Source of the DNA: Methanosarcina barkeri 3
GTDB lineage: Archaea > Halobacteriota > Methanosarcinia > Methanosarcinales > Methanosarcinaceae
Length of the DNA: 64,000 bases
Direction: 5' to 3'
NCBI RefSeq assembly: GCF_000970305.1
Contig: NZ_CP009517.1
Coordinates: forward strand, 620,001 to 684,000
Shown in pieces: positions 9,480-18,791 of the stretch. The position numbers and the translations under genes were made by a program. The notes beneath the pieces are model-generated. The model saw nothing but the letters and a program-made list of their open reading frames with translations, was not told where the DNA came from and made no database searches. Positions within the stretch are counted from its first letter, which is position 1; each line of letters opens with the position of its first letter.

Positions 9480-9719
9480 ATATCTTTTTTATAAATTATT
9501 AAAAGATTTCCGGCCTGAAAGAAAATCCATGCTGAAGTTAATGCATTCACCTGTGTTTCTTTTTCCAAATATGCAGCAAAAAAATAAAAAATAGACTTTA
9601 CAGAACTGGTAGACTGAAAAAAATTAAAAAAAAACGATAGGACAATTGCTTTAATCTACTCAAAATTGCTTTAATCTTATCAATAAACAAGTAAAAGATA
9701 AAAAAAGTTAAAAATAGAG

Positions 9720-9905
9720 TTATAAAGCTATAGTCTCGCTCTCTTTTTTTCGCTTGAAAATAGCAGTCACTTTGCCTTCTTCATTGATATCGTTCCTGAT
9801 TAAAACCAGTTCCCAGCCTTCATTCCCTATTCTTTCAAGTTCGACCATCATCTCTGGCATTATTACGTCAAGTTTGCGAGTATCATACTCCCATAGATGT
9901 ATCAT
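9720..9905 (-). CDS. DUF4177-like small protein
   Basis: The 61-residue protein has the hallmark of DUF4177-type small proteins: an initial WEY, then LERIGNEGWELVLI in the middle and a C-terminal strand ending AIFKRKK. The start ATG at 9905 gives a complete domain. No neighbour suggests a partner, and the function of the family is unknown to me. Confidence 0.65.
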   Translation of the reverse strand: MIHLWEYDTRKLDVIMPEMMVELERIGNEGWELVLIRNDINEEGKVTAIFKRKKESETIAL

Positions 9906-10390
9906 TTAATAGTCCCCCAGTTAACGATAAAGATAAATTTTTTAATGTTTATATTGGAATAAAACTATAAATAACCTGAACAAAAGAAAAAAAGAAATCA
10001 GGTATTTGCCTCAAGCGAAGTTATCTTTCCTTCTTCAGCCTTATTTATCGGATTTCCCATTTTCCGAATCTTATTCCTTAAAACGAGTTTTCCACCTTAG
10101 AATTAGAGAACCCTGAAGCCACGGACTTAAAATCTATGCATAAAGAAATTTTGGCAAAAAATTTTGGCCAGGTTTTTAAGGATTGTGTAAATCATTGCGT
10201 CGTTTACTCTCGCCGGATAGGGTTTAGGGACAAAGCTCTCAAATTCAAACATTGCCAGTTTTTTTCAATCAAACCTTTTAAGGACCCAAAAAGAAGTTCG
10301 GGTAAATCAGATTTCCCCAAGCCAGTTGAAGATTTAGCTTTTCATATCATAATTCAACTGGATTGACTCCGATAGTCATCTTGTTTATAA
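9906..10390. other. Spacer with a worn copy of the dispersed repeat
   Basis: About 10190-10290 resembles the ccggatagggtttagggaca...caaattcaaa module of the repeats at 3.8, 32 and 36.7 kb. A 76-codon frame across it is composed of repeat sequence and is not credited as a gene. Confidence 0.45.
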
Positions 10391-10628
10391 TTCAGCCCTC
10401 TTGAGCTAACGAAGTGAGCGAAAAGGGCCCCGTCCTCCCGAGACGGAACTCGGGTAATTCAGCCCTCTTGAGCTAACGAAGTGAGCGAAAAGGGCCCCGT
10501 CCTCCCGAGACGGAACTCGGGTTACGGAACTCGGGAAGTGAAACTTATTTATTCATAAATTAATCCGCTTGAGCGAAGCGAAACGGAACCGTCCTCCCGA
10601 GACGGAACTCGGGTTATGGAACTCGGGT
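10391..10628 (+). repeat. 67-bp direct repeats with two hairpins each
   Basis: Units begin at 10391 and 10458 (67-bp period), with a worn third unit to 10628. Each has a hairpin closed by agccct/agggcc-type arms around gagctaacgaagtgagcg, then a second hairpin ccgtcctcccgagacgg and actcgggt. A single further copy is at 32511-32589. It ends just before the promoter of the XPB gene. Confidence 0.85.
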
Positions 10629-10676
10629 GACCGATAACTCAATTATTATATATAATGTCCAGACTTTTAATAAACA

Positions 10677-12272
10677 ATGATCAAAATCAGTTTCAAGCAG
10701 GGAACACTTCTTATAGAAGGTAATGTGAGAGTTCCCAGTGCAGTCTGGGATGAAAGAAGCGGAAGTTTCAGGGCTCTTGCTCTTTATTACAGAGATATAA
10801 TAAATTATCTGAAAAATTCTAAGGTTCAATTTAAAGACGAAGTTCTTGACCTTCTTCCATGTCCGGATTTAGCAACAGCTTATGAAACTTCCGGAAAGAA
10901 ACTTAAGTTAAGGGATTACCAGGCCGAGGCTCTTGTAACCTGGGGAGAAAACAATAGATGGGGAGTGCTTGTCCTGCCAACAGGGAGCGGAAAAACTCTT
11001 GTTGGAATAAGGGCAATTGCAGGCTGCAACACTCCTGCCCTTGTGGTTGTCCCGACGCTTGACCTGCTTGAACAATGGAAAAAACAGCTTGAAGAAGCTT
11101 TTTTAACGGAAATAGGAAAACTTGGGGGTGGGGAGAAGAAAATTCTTCCGATAACCGTTTCCACATATGACTCTGCTTATATTCATGCCGAAACTCTTGG
11201 GAACAGATTCGGCCTCCTTGTTTTTGACGAAGTACATCATCTGCCTGCAGCCGGATACAGGAGCATTGCCGAGTTTTCCGCAGCGCCTTACAGGCTTGGG
11301 CTAACAGCCACTTACGAACGGGAAGATGAGTTACACTCGGAGCTTAGCAGGCTTGTAGGGGGAAAAGTATACGAAAAACACGTATCGGAACTTGCAGGCA
11401 GCCACCTTGCCCCTTACATGATCAAACGGATAGCTGTTGCACTTACGGATGAGGAAAGGAAAGAATACGACAAATTTTATTCGGTTTATACAGATTATCT
11501 CCGCAAAACCGGAATAGTCCTTCAGGGTCCAGGGGATTTTCAGAAACTGGTCATGAGAAGTGGAAGAGATCCTGAAGCCAGAAAAGCCCTTCTTGCAAGA
11601 AACACAGCCAGAGAACTTGCTTTCAATACCGACTCAAAACTTGAAAAACTTAACGAGATCCTTAAAGCACATCGGGAAGACAGGATCTTCATTTTTACAG
11701 AACATAACCGGCTTGTCCACCGGATTTCCAGGGAATTTCTCATTCCTGCAATTACCTACAGGACGCCTGCAAAAGAAAGGAATTCCATCCTTGAGAAGTT
11801 CAGGGAAGGAAAATACAGAGCTGTGGTCACTTCAAAGGTGCTTGACGAGGGAATTGACGTTCCTGAGGCAAATGTAGGGATTATAGCAAGCGGCACAGGG
11901 AGCAAATTAGCATATGTCCAGCGCCTTGGAAGGATTCTCAGAAAGAAAGAAGGAAAAGAAGCCATACTCTACGAAATTATAACTGAAGAAACGACAGAAG
12001 CCGGAACTGCCAGAAGAAGAAAAGAAGCTGTTTCAAGCCGAAAAGGCTCTGGAAGTCCAGTGCAGAAAAAACAGATGAAGAAAGAATCAGAAAAGGAAAA
12101 ACAGATGAAAAAAGAATCAAAAAAGGAAAACCAAATTAGAAATGAGCCAGGAAAGGAAGGCCAAATAACTAAAGAACAAGGAAAAAGAGACCAAATAAGC
12201 AACGAAGAAGGACACGAAAGCCGGATAAATAAAGAAAAAAGCTTCGGAGGCGGCTCACCTGCTCACTTCTGA
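10677..12272 (+). CDS. XPB/Rad25-type DNA helicase
   Basis: Superfamily 2 helicase of the archaeal XPB group, which opens or remodels damaged DNA and works with the Bax1 nuclease encoded next. Motifs in order: Q-region LRDYQAEALVTW, Walker A LPTGSGKTLVG, DEVHHLPA, motif III GLTATYER, then the second RecA domain with IFTEHNR, DEGIDVPEAN and QRLGRILRKK. Residues ~450-531 are a Lys/Glu repeat tail (KKESEKEKQM-like units), probably disordered. A TATA-like tattatatata near 10645-10653 lies ~25 nt before the ATG, with no ribosome site, so the mRNA is probably leaderless. The stop overlaps the reading frame of the nuclease. Confidence 0.9.
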   Translation: MIKISFKQGTLLIEGNVRVPSAVWDERSGSFRALALYYRDIINYLKNSKVQFKDEVLDLLPCPDLATAYETSGKKLKLRDYQAEALVTWGENNRWGVLVLPTGSGKTLVGIRAIAGCNTPALVVVPTLDLLEQWKKQLEEAFLTEIGKLGGGEKKILPITVSTYDSAYIHAETLGNRFGLLVFDEVHHLPAAGYRSIAEFSAAPYRLGLTATYEREDELHSELSRLVGGKVYEKHVSELAGSHLAPYMIKRIAVALTDEERKEYDKFYSVYTDYLRKTGIVLQGPGDFQKLVMRSGRDPEARKALLARNTARELAFNTDSKLEKLNEILKAHREDRIFIFTEHNRLVHRISREFLIPAITYRTPAKERNSILEKFREGKYRAVVTSKVLDEGIDVPEANVGIIASGTGSKLAYVQRLGRILRKKEGKEAILYEIITEETTEAGTARRRKEAVSSRKGSGSPVQKKQMKKESEKEKQMKKESKKENQIRNEPGKEGQITKEQGKRDQISNEEGHESRINKEKSFGGGSPAHF

Positions 12273-12357
12273 CCTTCTTGTAACCCGCATTTCCGGAGGG
12301 AAAATAAAGCCTGTATACGCAGCTTTTGATCCCGAAAACCTGGAACTTTCAAGGCTT

Positions 12358-14217
12358 TTGATAGAAACTTTCGAGCAGCATATCGGAAAAACCTATGGGG
12401 ATCTTCTGGCTGAACTTGATGGTTACGAGGAAATGAATTACCGCTTTATCAGGGGGCTTTCCCAGCTGCTTGGAAGACGCACCGTTATAGAAACGGATGC
12501 AGCCGTTGACCCTTCTCTGGCAAGGGAAACGGTTTTTGAAGCCTGCGGTGGCATGGCCCTTTCTCCTGTCGAGAAAAAAGAAGCTCTGCAAAAAGCTGCA
12601 AAAAAGCTTTCAATTTCGGTAAAGGAACTTGAAAAGGCACTCTGGGCGGACCTTGAGGAAAACCAGATCGTCAAAAGTTTCGTACCCTTTTCTCCGGCAG
12701 AACTCCTGAAACAGTACAATATTTCCCTAACTCAGACTCTGCTCTTTAAAGCAGTTGACCTCGACATCTGGATAAAAGGCGATTTTCAGAAAATCCTCTG
12801 GAAAATTCTTCGTTCCGGGCTTATGTACTCCCTTGAAGATACTGAAGAGGAAAGAGGAAAAATCGATAGAGAAAGCTATAGGGATAAAGAAGGAAAAGAA
12901 GAAAGTGAAGGAAAAAATAAAGAAGGAAAAAATAAAGAAGGAAAAACCAAAGAAGGAAAAATCAAAGAAAAATTTGACGAACTAAAAGCCGTCCACCTGC
13001 ATCTTGATGGGCCCGCTTCTCTTTTTCGGATATCGGAACGCTATGGGAACTCCTTTGCAAAAATCTTTCCTGCCCTGTTAAAATCAAAAGGCTGGAGGCT
13101 CAAATCAGGCATTCTTCACAAAGGTTACCAGGGGAAGCGTGTCCTGGATTTTACCCTTGACGACTCGGAAAAGTTTTTCAAAATTACTTCTGAAGCAGCC
13201 ATGTACCCTGAGACTACTTCTACGGGGATTCAAATTAAAGAAGAAAAAGGAATATATGAAGCCGAAAAAGAAACCGGAAAAGAAGCCGGAAAAGACGTCG
13301 AAATTAAGGAAATCGACGCCGAAGAAGAGGTCTATGACAGCACGCTTGAAAAGATATTTGGCAGCCTCAGTTTGGGAAGCTGGAAGATTAAAAGGGAGCC
13401 AACGATTCTTAAAGCCGGAAAATACGCTTTTGTCCCGGATTTCTCCCTTCAGAGAGATGGAATGAGGGTATATCTGGAAATAGTGGGATTCTGGACCCCC
13501 GAATATCTTGAAAATAAGATTGAGAAACTCAAGCAGGTAAAGGAACCTGTGATTCTCCTGATTGACAGGAAACTCAAGTGTTCTGAAAAGGATTTCCCTT
13601 CGCAGGAAGTTATCTTCTTTGACAAAAAAATCCCGGCAAATGAAGTCATGCAGATACTCAGGAAGTACGAGGAAAAAAAGCTTTCAGAAGACCGGTTAAG
13701 ACTGGAGGATATGGAATTCCCTATTTCAGGAGAACTGATAAACCTTGAAGAAATCGCAACCGGAAAAGGAGTTATGCCGGATGCCTTAAAGAAAGTGGTT
13801 GCAGACAGGCTTGCAAAGGCTGGAGTACTGGAGAAAGCTGGGGAATTAGAAAAATCCGGAAAATCAGAACGGGCAGGAGATTTAGGAAAAGCAAGAGAGT
13901 TAAAAGAACTCAGAGAGTCAGGAAAAGCCAAAGAATTCGGAAAAGCCAAAGAATTCGGAAAAGTCGAAGATCTGGAGAAATATCGAGGTTACGTTCTCCT
14001 CGAGAACTACTTAATTCACAGGAAGCTGCTTGAGAAAATCGATCTGGAACTTGAAGAACCAGGGGCAGTAGAAACTTATGCTGATGCAGCAAAGGTCTTT
14101 GAAGGTTTCGGGCTTGACCGCAGCCTCTACTATCCTGTGCTTGACTATCTGAAGTATAAGGTTATCTGGACAGGGCTGAGTGAAGAGGATGCAAGAGTGA
14201 GGAAAGCAGGAGTTTGA
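12358..14217 (+). CDS. Bax1-type nuclease (DUF790), XPB partner
   Basis: Homologue of the DUF790/COG3372 family. Archaeal Bax1 is an XPB-binding endonuclease acting in excision repair (established for the family). Conserved parts seen: LLTSDLLVTRISGGKIKPVY just upstream of the listed start, an N-terminal helical region, and a nuclease-like core around residues 340-440 (PDFSLQRDGMRVYLEIVGFWTPEYLENK), where the Asp, Glu and Lys fit a PD-(D/E)XK site. The listed TTG is the first canonical start. The conserved N-terminus begins at a CTG at 12259, overlapping the helicase end by 14 bp, so real translation may begin there. Two low-complexity inserts (residues ~165-205 and ~485-540, EGKNKEGK- and GKAKEFGK-type repeats) are unusual. 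Confidence 0.85.
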   Translation: MIETFEQHIGKTYGDLLAELDGYEEMNYRFIRGLSQLLGRRTVIETDAAVDPSLARETVFEACGGMALSPVEKKEALQKAAKKLSISVKELEKALWADLEENQIVKSFVPFSPAELLKQYNISLTQTLLFKAVDLDIWIKGDFQKILWKILRSGLMYSLEDTEEERGKIDRESYRDKEGKEESEGKNKEGKNKEGKTKEGKIKEKFDELKAVHLHLDGPASLFRISERYGNSFAKIFPALLKSKGWRLKSGILHKGYQGKRVLDFTLDDSEKFFKITSEAAMYPETTSTGIQIKEEKGIYEAEKETGKEAGKDVEIKEIDAEEEVYDSTLEKIFGSLSLGSWKIKREPTILKAGKYAFVPDFSLQRDGMRVYLEIVGFWTPEYLENKIEKLKQVKEPVILLIDRKLKCSEKDFPSQEVIFFDKKIPANEVMQILRKYEEKKLSEDRLRLEDMEFPISGELINLEEIATGKGVMPDALKKVVADRLAKAGVLEKAGELEKSGKSERAGDLGKARELKELRESGKAKEFGKAKEFGKVEDLEKYRGYVLLENYLIHRKLLEKIDLELEEPGAVETYADAAKVFEGFGLDRSLYYPVLDYLKYKVIWTGLSEEDARVRKAGV

Positions 14218-14372
14218 ATAAAACTCACAGGAGCCTGAACAAAAGTTTTAGAGAAATAACAGGTTAAACAAATATTATAAATGATAACGTATAAATTTTA
14301 ACAGATTATAAACTTCTTTCCAAGTCCTAAACTTCTCTAACTTCACGTCTCAAGCTAATTTCATTCCATTTT

Positions 14373-15251
14373 TTACTCAGCGTATTCCACACTCTTTTTT
14401 ACAGGCTTGAAAAGCTTCATAAACTCGTGCACGTCCTCCGGAAAATCCGTACTGACGGCAAGCCCGATTTCTTTTGCCTCGCCAGCTGAGAGAGGAGCAC
14501 TGTGGATCATTTCTCCGCTGACCAGTTTTTCAACCACTTCATCGAGCCTGCTTTCTCCGGTGGGACCTGGCTGGATTTTGCCTTCAAGAAGTTCTTTTGC
14601 GACATTTCGTGTGAGTCTGAGGGCTTTTCTTGAGATATCGCTAATAACAAGAGTTGTATCGTCGGCTTTTTCTTTTTTAGTTTCTGCGGCATAAATCCAG
14701 GAAGGAGCTGGATAAGTCCCGCGCAGGAGATCTCCTACCTGGGGATCGATCGGTCCGATAACCGCATCTTTGTCCATCACGATTTCATTTGCTGCAAGAG
14801 CTATAATTGTGCCTCCTGACATCGAATAGTACGGAATAATAACTTTCGTATTTTTCGGGTGCCGCCGCAGGGCGCGTGCAATCTGGATACTGGAATGGAG
14901 CTGCCCGCCAGGAGTATGCAGGATCAACTCAAGCGGATAATCTTTGTATTTTCTTATCCAGCGCAGGATCTGTTCGGCATCTTCCTCATCTATGTACTGG
15001 TAGGCAGGCAGCCCGAAAAGAGAGATTGCCTCTCGCCTGTGAATCATAGTAAGTACTTTGCAGCCGTGGCTTTTTTCCAGAGCTTTCAATTTTGCCATGC
15101 GCCGCAATCGGATTTGTTTTATCTGAGATTGCGGATAAATTATTGCATAGAGAAACAGGAGTACAAATAAAAGGGACATCAAGTCCCAGAGACTAATTGT
15201 CATGCTGTCAAGCGTAACCAGAATATTCCCCCAAAAACCTCCTGAGGTCAC
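14373..15251 (-). CDS. Membrane-bound SDH/ClpP-class serine protease
   Basis: Member of the serine dehydrogenase proteinase (DUF114/SDH_sah) family of archaeal ClpP-like membrane proteases, related to SppA. A single N-terminal helix (~20-40) anchors the protein. The ClpP fold follows with HTPGGQLHSSIQIARAL and the nucleophile motif YYSMSGGTIIALAA (Ser in MSGG), then GPIDPQVG. The C-terminal part is Lys/Glu-rich. Likely substrates are membrane proteins or signal-peptide remnants. It is transcribed alone, convergent with the nuclease gene. A second Met at residue 17 is a possible alternative start just before the helix. Confidence 0.85.
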   Translation of the reverse strand: MTSGGFWGNILVTLDSMTISLWDLMSLLFVLLFLYAIIYPQSQIKQIRLRRMAKLKALEKSHGCKVLTMIHRREAISLFGLPAYQYIDEEDAEQILRWIRKYKDYPLELILHTPGGQLHSSIQIARALRRHPKNTKVIIPYYSMSGGTIIALAANEIVMDKDAVIGPIDPQVGDLLRGTYPAPSWIYAAETKKEKADDTTLVISDISRKALRLTRNVAKELLEGKIQPGPTGESRLDEVVEKLVSGEMIHSAPLSAGEAKEIGLAVSTDFPEDVHEFMKLFKPVKKSVEYAE

Positions 15252-15457
15252 CTTTAAAGCTAACTTTTGACTACCTGATCAAAAGGTAAGATAAAATCTA
15301 AAATGAAATAACTCTCAGGTTTAATCCCATAATAAATTGTCTTGCAGGTTTTTAATTTTTGGCTCCCCACTGCAGAAAAGGGCTGCCTTCAAGGAGTATA
15401 GGAAAGATCCTGAAAAAGAACAGGACCTCTGTAATGTATTATGCAGACTGCAACTTA

Positions 15458-15775
15458 TTATGAAGAAACTATTCTAAGCCCGATTATCCCTGAGAATATC
15501 AGAATTATACAGAAAGCCCTGGCAAAGTCCATGGGTTCATTAAAGAGAAGGACACCGAGAATAGTTGTGCCGATAATCCCTATTCCGGTCCAGACTGCAT
15601 AACTGGTCCCTATTGGCAGAGTTTTCAGGGCCTGGGAAAGGAAATAGAAGCTAAGAAACATGCATAAGATGGTAAGGATGCTTGGATAAAGCTTTGTAAA
15701 ACCTTCAGTATACTTCAGCCCGATTGCCCAGGCTGCCTCAAAAAGACCTGCGATAAAAAGGAAGATCCATTCCAT
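15458..15775 (-). CDS. SMR-family exporter of the Gdx/SugE type
   Basis: A four-helix small multidrug resistance protein, ~105 aa. The first helix carries the essential glutamate (LFEAAWAIGLKYTEGFT), and the pattern FFxSxALKTLPIGTSYAVWTGIG matches Gdx/SugE, which exports guanidinium-type cations as dual-topology dimers (family knowledge). Start at MEWIF gives the usual length; an upstream ATG would add seven residues. I looked for a guanidine riboswitch-like pair of ACGR hairpins upstream and saw none. Confidence 0.88.
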   Translation of the reverse strand: MEWIFLFIAGLFEAAWAIGLKYTEGFTKLYPSILTILCMFLSFYFLSQALKTLPIGTSYAVWTGIGIIGTTILGVLLFNEPMDFARAFCIILIFSGIIGLRIVSS

Positions 15776-15939
15776 TTTTGTTCTCAACCTGCTCATGTAA
15801 ATTTTAAGGATTGCTTGAAGATAGCAGCTAAAATGTGTTAAAAACCTTTTTCTTCTTATAACCTTGCCTGCGACAAGCCTGAAAAACTCGTATAGTTTCT
15901 AAAATATATATAATACCTATTAACTCAAAGCTGAGAAAC

Positions 15940-16140
15940 CAGAAAAATTCGAAATTAGGAATCAAGGATCATAAATCTTAACTGAGAGAATCAAGGATCA
16001 TAAATCTTAACTGAGAATTAGAACTAAGAATTAGAACTGAAAATCGAAACAAGAAATCAAAATCAGGGATTAGAACTGAGAATCAGAACAGGAAACCAGA
16101 ACTAAGTATCAGAAATATATATTAGAGTTAAGACTCGGAA
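15940..16140 (+). repeat. Degenerate short tandem repeats
   Basis: Variations on 'gaatcaaggatcataaatct' and 'gaattagaactgagaatcag' repeat through the leader region of the radical SAM gene. No open frame or fold is evident. Confidence 0.6.
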
Positions 16141-16185
16141 GAAATAGACAATAAGCCTTTAACCCATGCGGAATAATATTCCAGT

Positions 16186-17274
16186 ATGGCAGCCCCGAAG
16201 TACCTGAAACGTTACTTTAAGGTGCACAGAGATGAAATGCCTGCCCTTTTTAAAATATCCGAAAGGATTCCGGTCCAGTTTGATCCGGGCATGCCGCTTG
16301 AAGAACTCAGGAAAATTCATAGCAATGAGATCGTAGAGTATCGAAAACTTAAAGAACACCTTGAACTAGAAGCCGCAAAAGCCCTCAACTATAAAGATGC
16401 GAATGACAGGCTGGCACTTTTTACAAGAAGCTTCCTGGCACTTCCGAAAGCCAGTCCCTCTCTTCTTGACATTAAAGTTGAGATTGCAGACAGAATGCTG
16501 TCTAATTGCCAGTGTTGTGGGTGGCGTTGTGAGGTTGACCGGAAAGCCGGTGAAAAAGGCTTCTGCAGGCTAGCTGATACTTCCAATTACGCTTCTGAGT
16601 TTCTGCACATGGGAGAGGAACCTGAGCTTGTACCCTCTCACACGATCTTTCTTACAGGTTGTGCTTTTGCCTGCGTTTACTGCCAGAACTGGGATCTCTC
16701 AACTAGTCCTGAAGCCGGAACCCGAATTGAGTCCAGGAAGCTTGCAAAACTGATCGACCTTCGGAGAATGCATGGGGCCAGAAACGTGAATTTCGTTACC
16801 CCTACTCCACATACGCATACTGTGCTAAAGATAGTGCGGGAAATCTCTGTAAATACGCCTGTGATCTGGAACTCAAATATGTATCATTCCCCTGAAGTTG
16901 CAGAGCTCCTTGAAGGAGTTGTGGATGTTTACCTGGGAGATTTTAAGTACGGAAATAATGCATGTGCCCGGAAATATTCAAAAATAAAAAATTACCTGGA
17001 AATCGTACAGCCAAATTTTGAATTTGCCTATAAAACCGCAGAAGTTCTCCTTCGCCACCTTGTCCTTCCAGGCCACCTGGAATGCTGTACAAGGCCAATT
17101 GCCGAATGGGTTGCAAAACATATCCCACAGACCAGGTTCAACTTGATGTTTCAGTACAGGCCATGTTACCGGGCTATGGAATATCCGGAAATTGGACGCC
17201 TCTTGACTCCGGAAGAAGAGGTTAAGGCGATAAAGATTGTAAGAGAGGCAGGGATTGAGGACTTACTGGTCTGA
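16186..17274 (+). CDS. Radical SAM protein, PflX-like (COG1313 type)
   Basis: A radical S-adenosylmethionine enzyme of the pyruvate formate-lyase-activating-enzyme-like group. The 4Fe-4S/SAM motif CxxxCxxC is present as CAFACVYC (residues ~160-167), followed by QNWDLS. Ahead of it lies a four-cysteine block, CQCCGWRCEVDRKAGEKGFC, typical of this subgroup. TPTPHTHTVLKIV, IWNSNMYHSPE and YLGDFKYG mark the barrel. The physiological substrate is unknown for most members. It stands alone, so context gives no hint of its target. Length (362 aa) is usual. Confidence 0.82.
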   Translation: MAAPKYLKRYFKVHRDEMPALFKISERIPVQFDPGMPLEELRKIHSNEIVEYRKLKEHLELEAAKALNYKDANDRLALFTRSFLALPKASPSLLDIKVEIADRMLSNCQCCGWRCEVDRKAGEKGFCRLADTSNYASEFLHMGEEPELVPSHTIFLTGCAFACVYCQNWDLSTSPEAGTRIESRKLAKLIDLRRMHGARNVNFVTPTPHTHTVLKIVREISVNTPVIWNSNMYHSPEVAELLEGVVDVYLGDFKYGNNACARKYSKIKNYLEIVQPNFEFAYKTAEVLLRHLVLPGHLECCTRPIAEWVAKHIPQTRFNLMFQYRPCYRAMEYPEIGRLLTPEEEVKAIKIVREAGIEDLLV

Positions 17275-17443
17275 TAGCAGATAGTACTGGTCTGGTCACA
17301 ACATAGTTAGATATGATAGTTAGATATGATAGTTAGATACTATTAGATGATCTGATCACAGCCATTCCGTTAGATATAGTTAGAAAATATTAGATAGAAT
17401 TGGCCTGCTATTGAGCAAGATTTAGTTCACAATGCATTCCCGC

Positions 17444-18184
17444 TTAAGTTCGAAACATTATTGCATGATATTTATATTCGTAGTACATTGATTGTACATA
17501 ACACATCTCAAAATCATTTTTGTTTGCAATTTTCTGAATTTTGTAAGGGTTGTGGGTAAAACCGGAAATATCTCTTGGACGATTTTTTAAGGTTGCTGTG
17601 ACTGAAGTCTGAAAATCGCAACCTATCCTGTATAAGGCTTTTAAAAGTCCAGCATTCGGTGTAAACACTCCTAGTTTCCATAATGGGTATAATCGTGGGT
17701 CCAGTATGTCAAAAAATACTATTTTACCGTCCGTACTGAGATACTCTGATGCCTTAGCAAGAAAGTCATCAATTTCTTCAAAGGTTAAGTACTGGACTAC
17801 GCCAGCTGCAGTTATTCGATCAAAGTCTGAGTCCAGGTTCTCCCAAAGAGTCTCATGGTCCGCAAGTATAAGGTCGATATTATTATATTTTCTTTCACTG
17901 ATCCTTTTACTTGCTTCTCCAAGCATGGATGGGGAAAAGTCTACTCCTAAAAGCTGTTCATATTCAGGGGCATAGTAAGTCAGGAGTTCTGCCGAGCCAC
18001 ACCCGAAATCAAGCAGCGTTTTGCCTCCATCTAGGTGGAATAATTTTTCTCTTGCTTCCATAGCAAGAAACTCTTCAGACGAATATCTATGTCCTCCGTG
18101 TGTCTTATCCTTAAAAAAGCCTTCCCAGATGCTTTTTGGTTTTGTATGCATCTTTTTCGTGTGTTTTCTACTTTTAACTTCCAT
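17444..18184 (-). CDS. Class I SAM-dependent methyltransferase
   Basis: Rossmann-fold methyltransferase. Motif I LLDFGCGSAELL, the acidic end of strand 2 in GVDFSPSMLGEA, ILADHE as motif II-like, and the post-II strand FDRITAAGVVQYL are all in place, followed by KIVFFDILDPRLYP. Substrate unknown. The ATG at 18184 follows a GGGGGAAGG run that fits a ribosome site; a TTG five codons upstream lies inside that run and is less likely. The neighbouring mtb operon is divergent, and no functional link is evident. Confidence 0.8.
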   Translation of the reverse strand: MEVKSRKHTKKMHTKPKSIWEGFFKDKTHGGHRYSSEEFLAMEAREKLFHLDGGKTLLDFGCGSAELLTYYAPEYEQLLGVDFSPSMLGEASKRISERKYNNIDLILADHETLWENLDSDFDRITAAGVVQYLTFEEIDDFLAKASEYLSTDGKIVFFDILDPRLYPLWKLGVFTPNAGLLKALYRIGCDFQTSVTATLKNRPRDISGFTHNPYKIQKIANKNDFEMCYVQSMYYEYKYHAIMFRT

Positions 18185-18199
18185 ACTTCCTTCCCCCAA

Positions 18200-18652
18200 T
18201 ATAACTCTTTAGATGATTAATTCTTTAATTTACGGTTTGGCAAATATGTTTAACAATATGTTATTTCCTAAATGCATTAACTCTTAATGAGGTAACCAGA
18301 GATTTTTCAATTAATTTATTAGATAGAAAAATAGCGTATTCTATTTTCTTCAAGAAAGAATCTCCAGGTCCCTTTATCTTAAGGACAGTAAACTGTTTTC
18401 TTCCCTTACCTATTAATATTCCTATTAGATAATTAAATATATATTTGATCTCTGAAAAGATAATATTACTGAGAGATACTAACTTAGGTCTACAAACCGT
18501 AAAATTTTACGAAAATATTTAGTATCAAACTATTTCCAATTTTAGTATTTTTAAAAATTAAAAAATATTCTTGACAAGTTTTACTATTCACTTTATTTTT
18601 TATTTTATTCTCGTATTTATATTTTTTATACTTTATTATATACTTTTAGAAA
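18200..18652. other. Intergenic region with a start-less minus-strand frame
   Basis: The minus strand is open from about 18505 to a TAA at 18261, giving ~78 protein-like codons (for example KQFTVLKIKGPGDSFLKKIE). It has no usable start, so it may be the stub of a lost gene or chance. The rest is very AT-rich upstream DNA of mtbC. Confidence 0.25.
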
Positions 18653-18697
18653 ATTATATATATTATTAATAGGAAATAACTTACCGCCTTCCTATTA
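18653..18697 (+). promoter_or_regulatory. mtbC promoter with inverted repeat at the start site
   Basis: A TATA-like attatatatatt (18653-18664) is followed at once by a perfect 9-bp inverted repeat, taataggaa (18667-18675) and ttcctatta (18689-18697). The expected start point, ~25 nt after TATA, falls in or beside the right arm. The repeat could be an operator for a regulator or a 5'-end hairpin of the mRNA. Confidence 0.5.
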
Positions 18698-18735
18698 AAT
18701 ATGAAAACAATCGTCAGTCACTCTTTGATAAGTAA

Positions 18736-18791
18736 GGGACAGAAAAAAAAGGGACAGAAAAAAAGGGACAGAAAAAAAGGGACAGAAAAAA
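18736..18791 (+). repeat. 14-15-bp tandem repeat abutting the mtbC start
   Basis: Four copies of gggacagaaaaaaa start at 18736, 18751, 18765 and 18779; the last A-run merges with the mtbC ATG. No other ribosome site is present, so translation may depend on a repeat that can slip in length. Confidence 0.85.

Noticed and set aside
10136-10366. 76-codon plus-strand frame
   Set aside because: It runs through a worn copy of the dispersed repeat and has no ribosome site or family pattern.
13449-13949. 166-codon minus-strand frame rich in Ser, Phe and Pro
   Set aside because: Antisense shadow of the Bax1 nuclease and its repeat inserts.
15330-15475. Plus-strand frame ending FKEYRKDPEKEQDL...MKKLF
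   Set aside because: Protein-like composition, but only a TTG start and no recognisable family. It overlaps the 3' end of the opposite SMR gene, so it is too weak to list.
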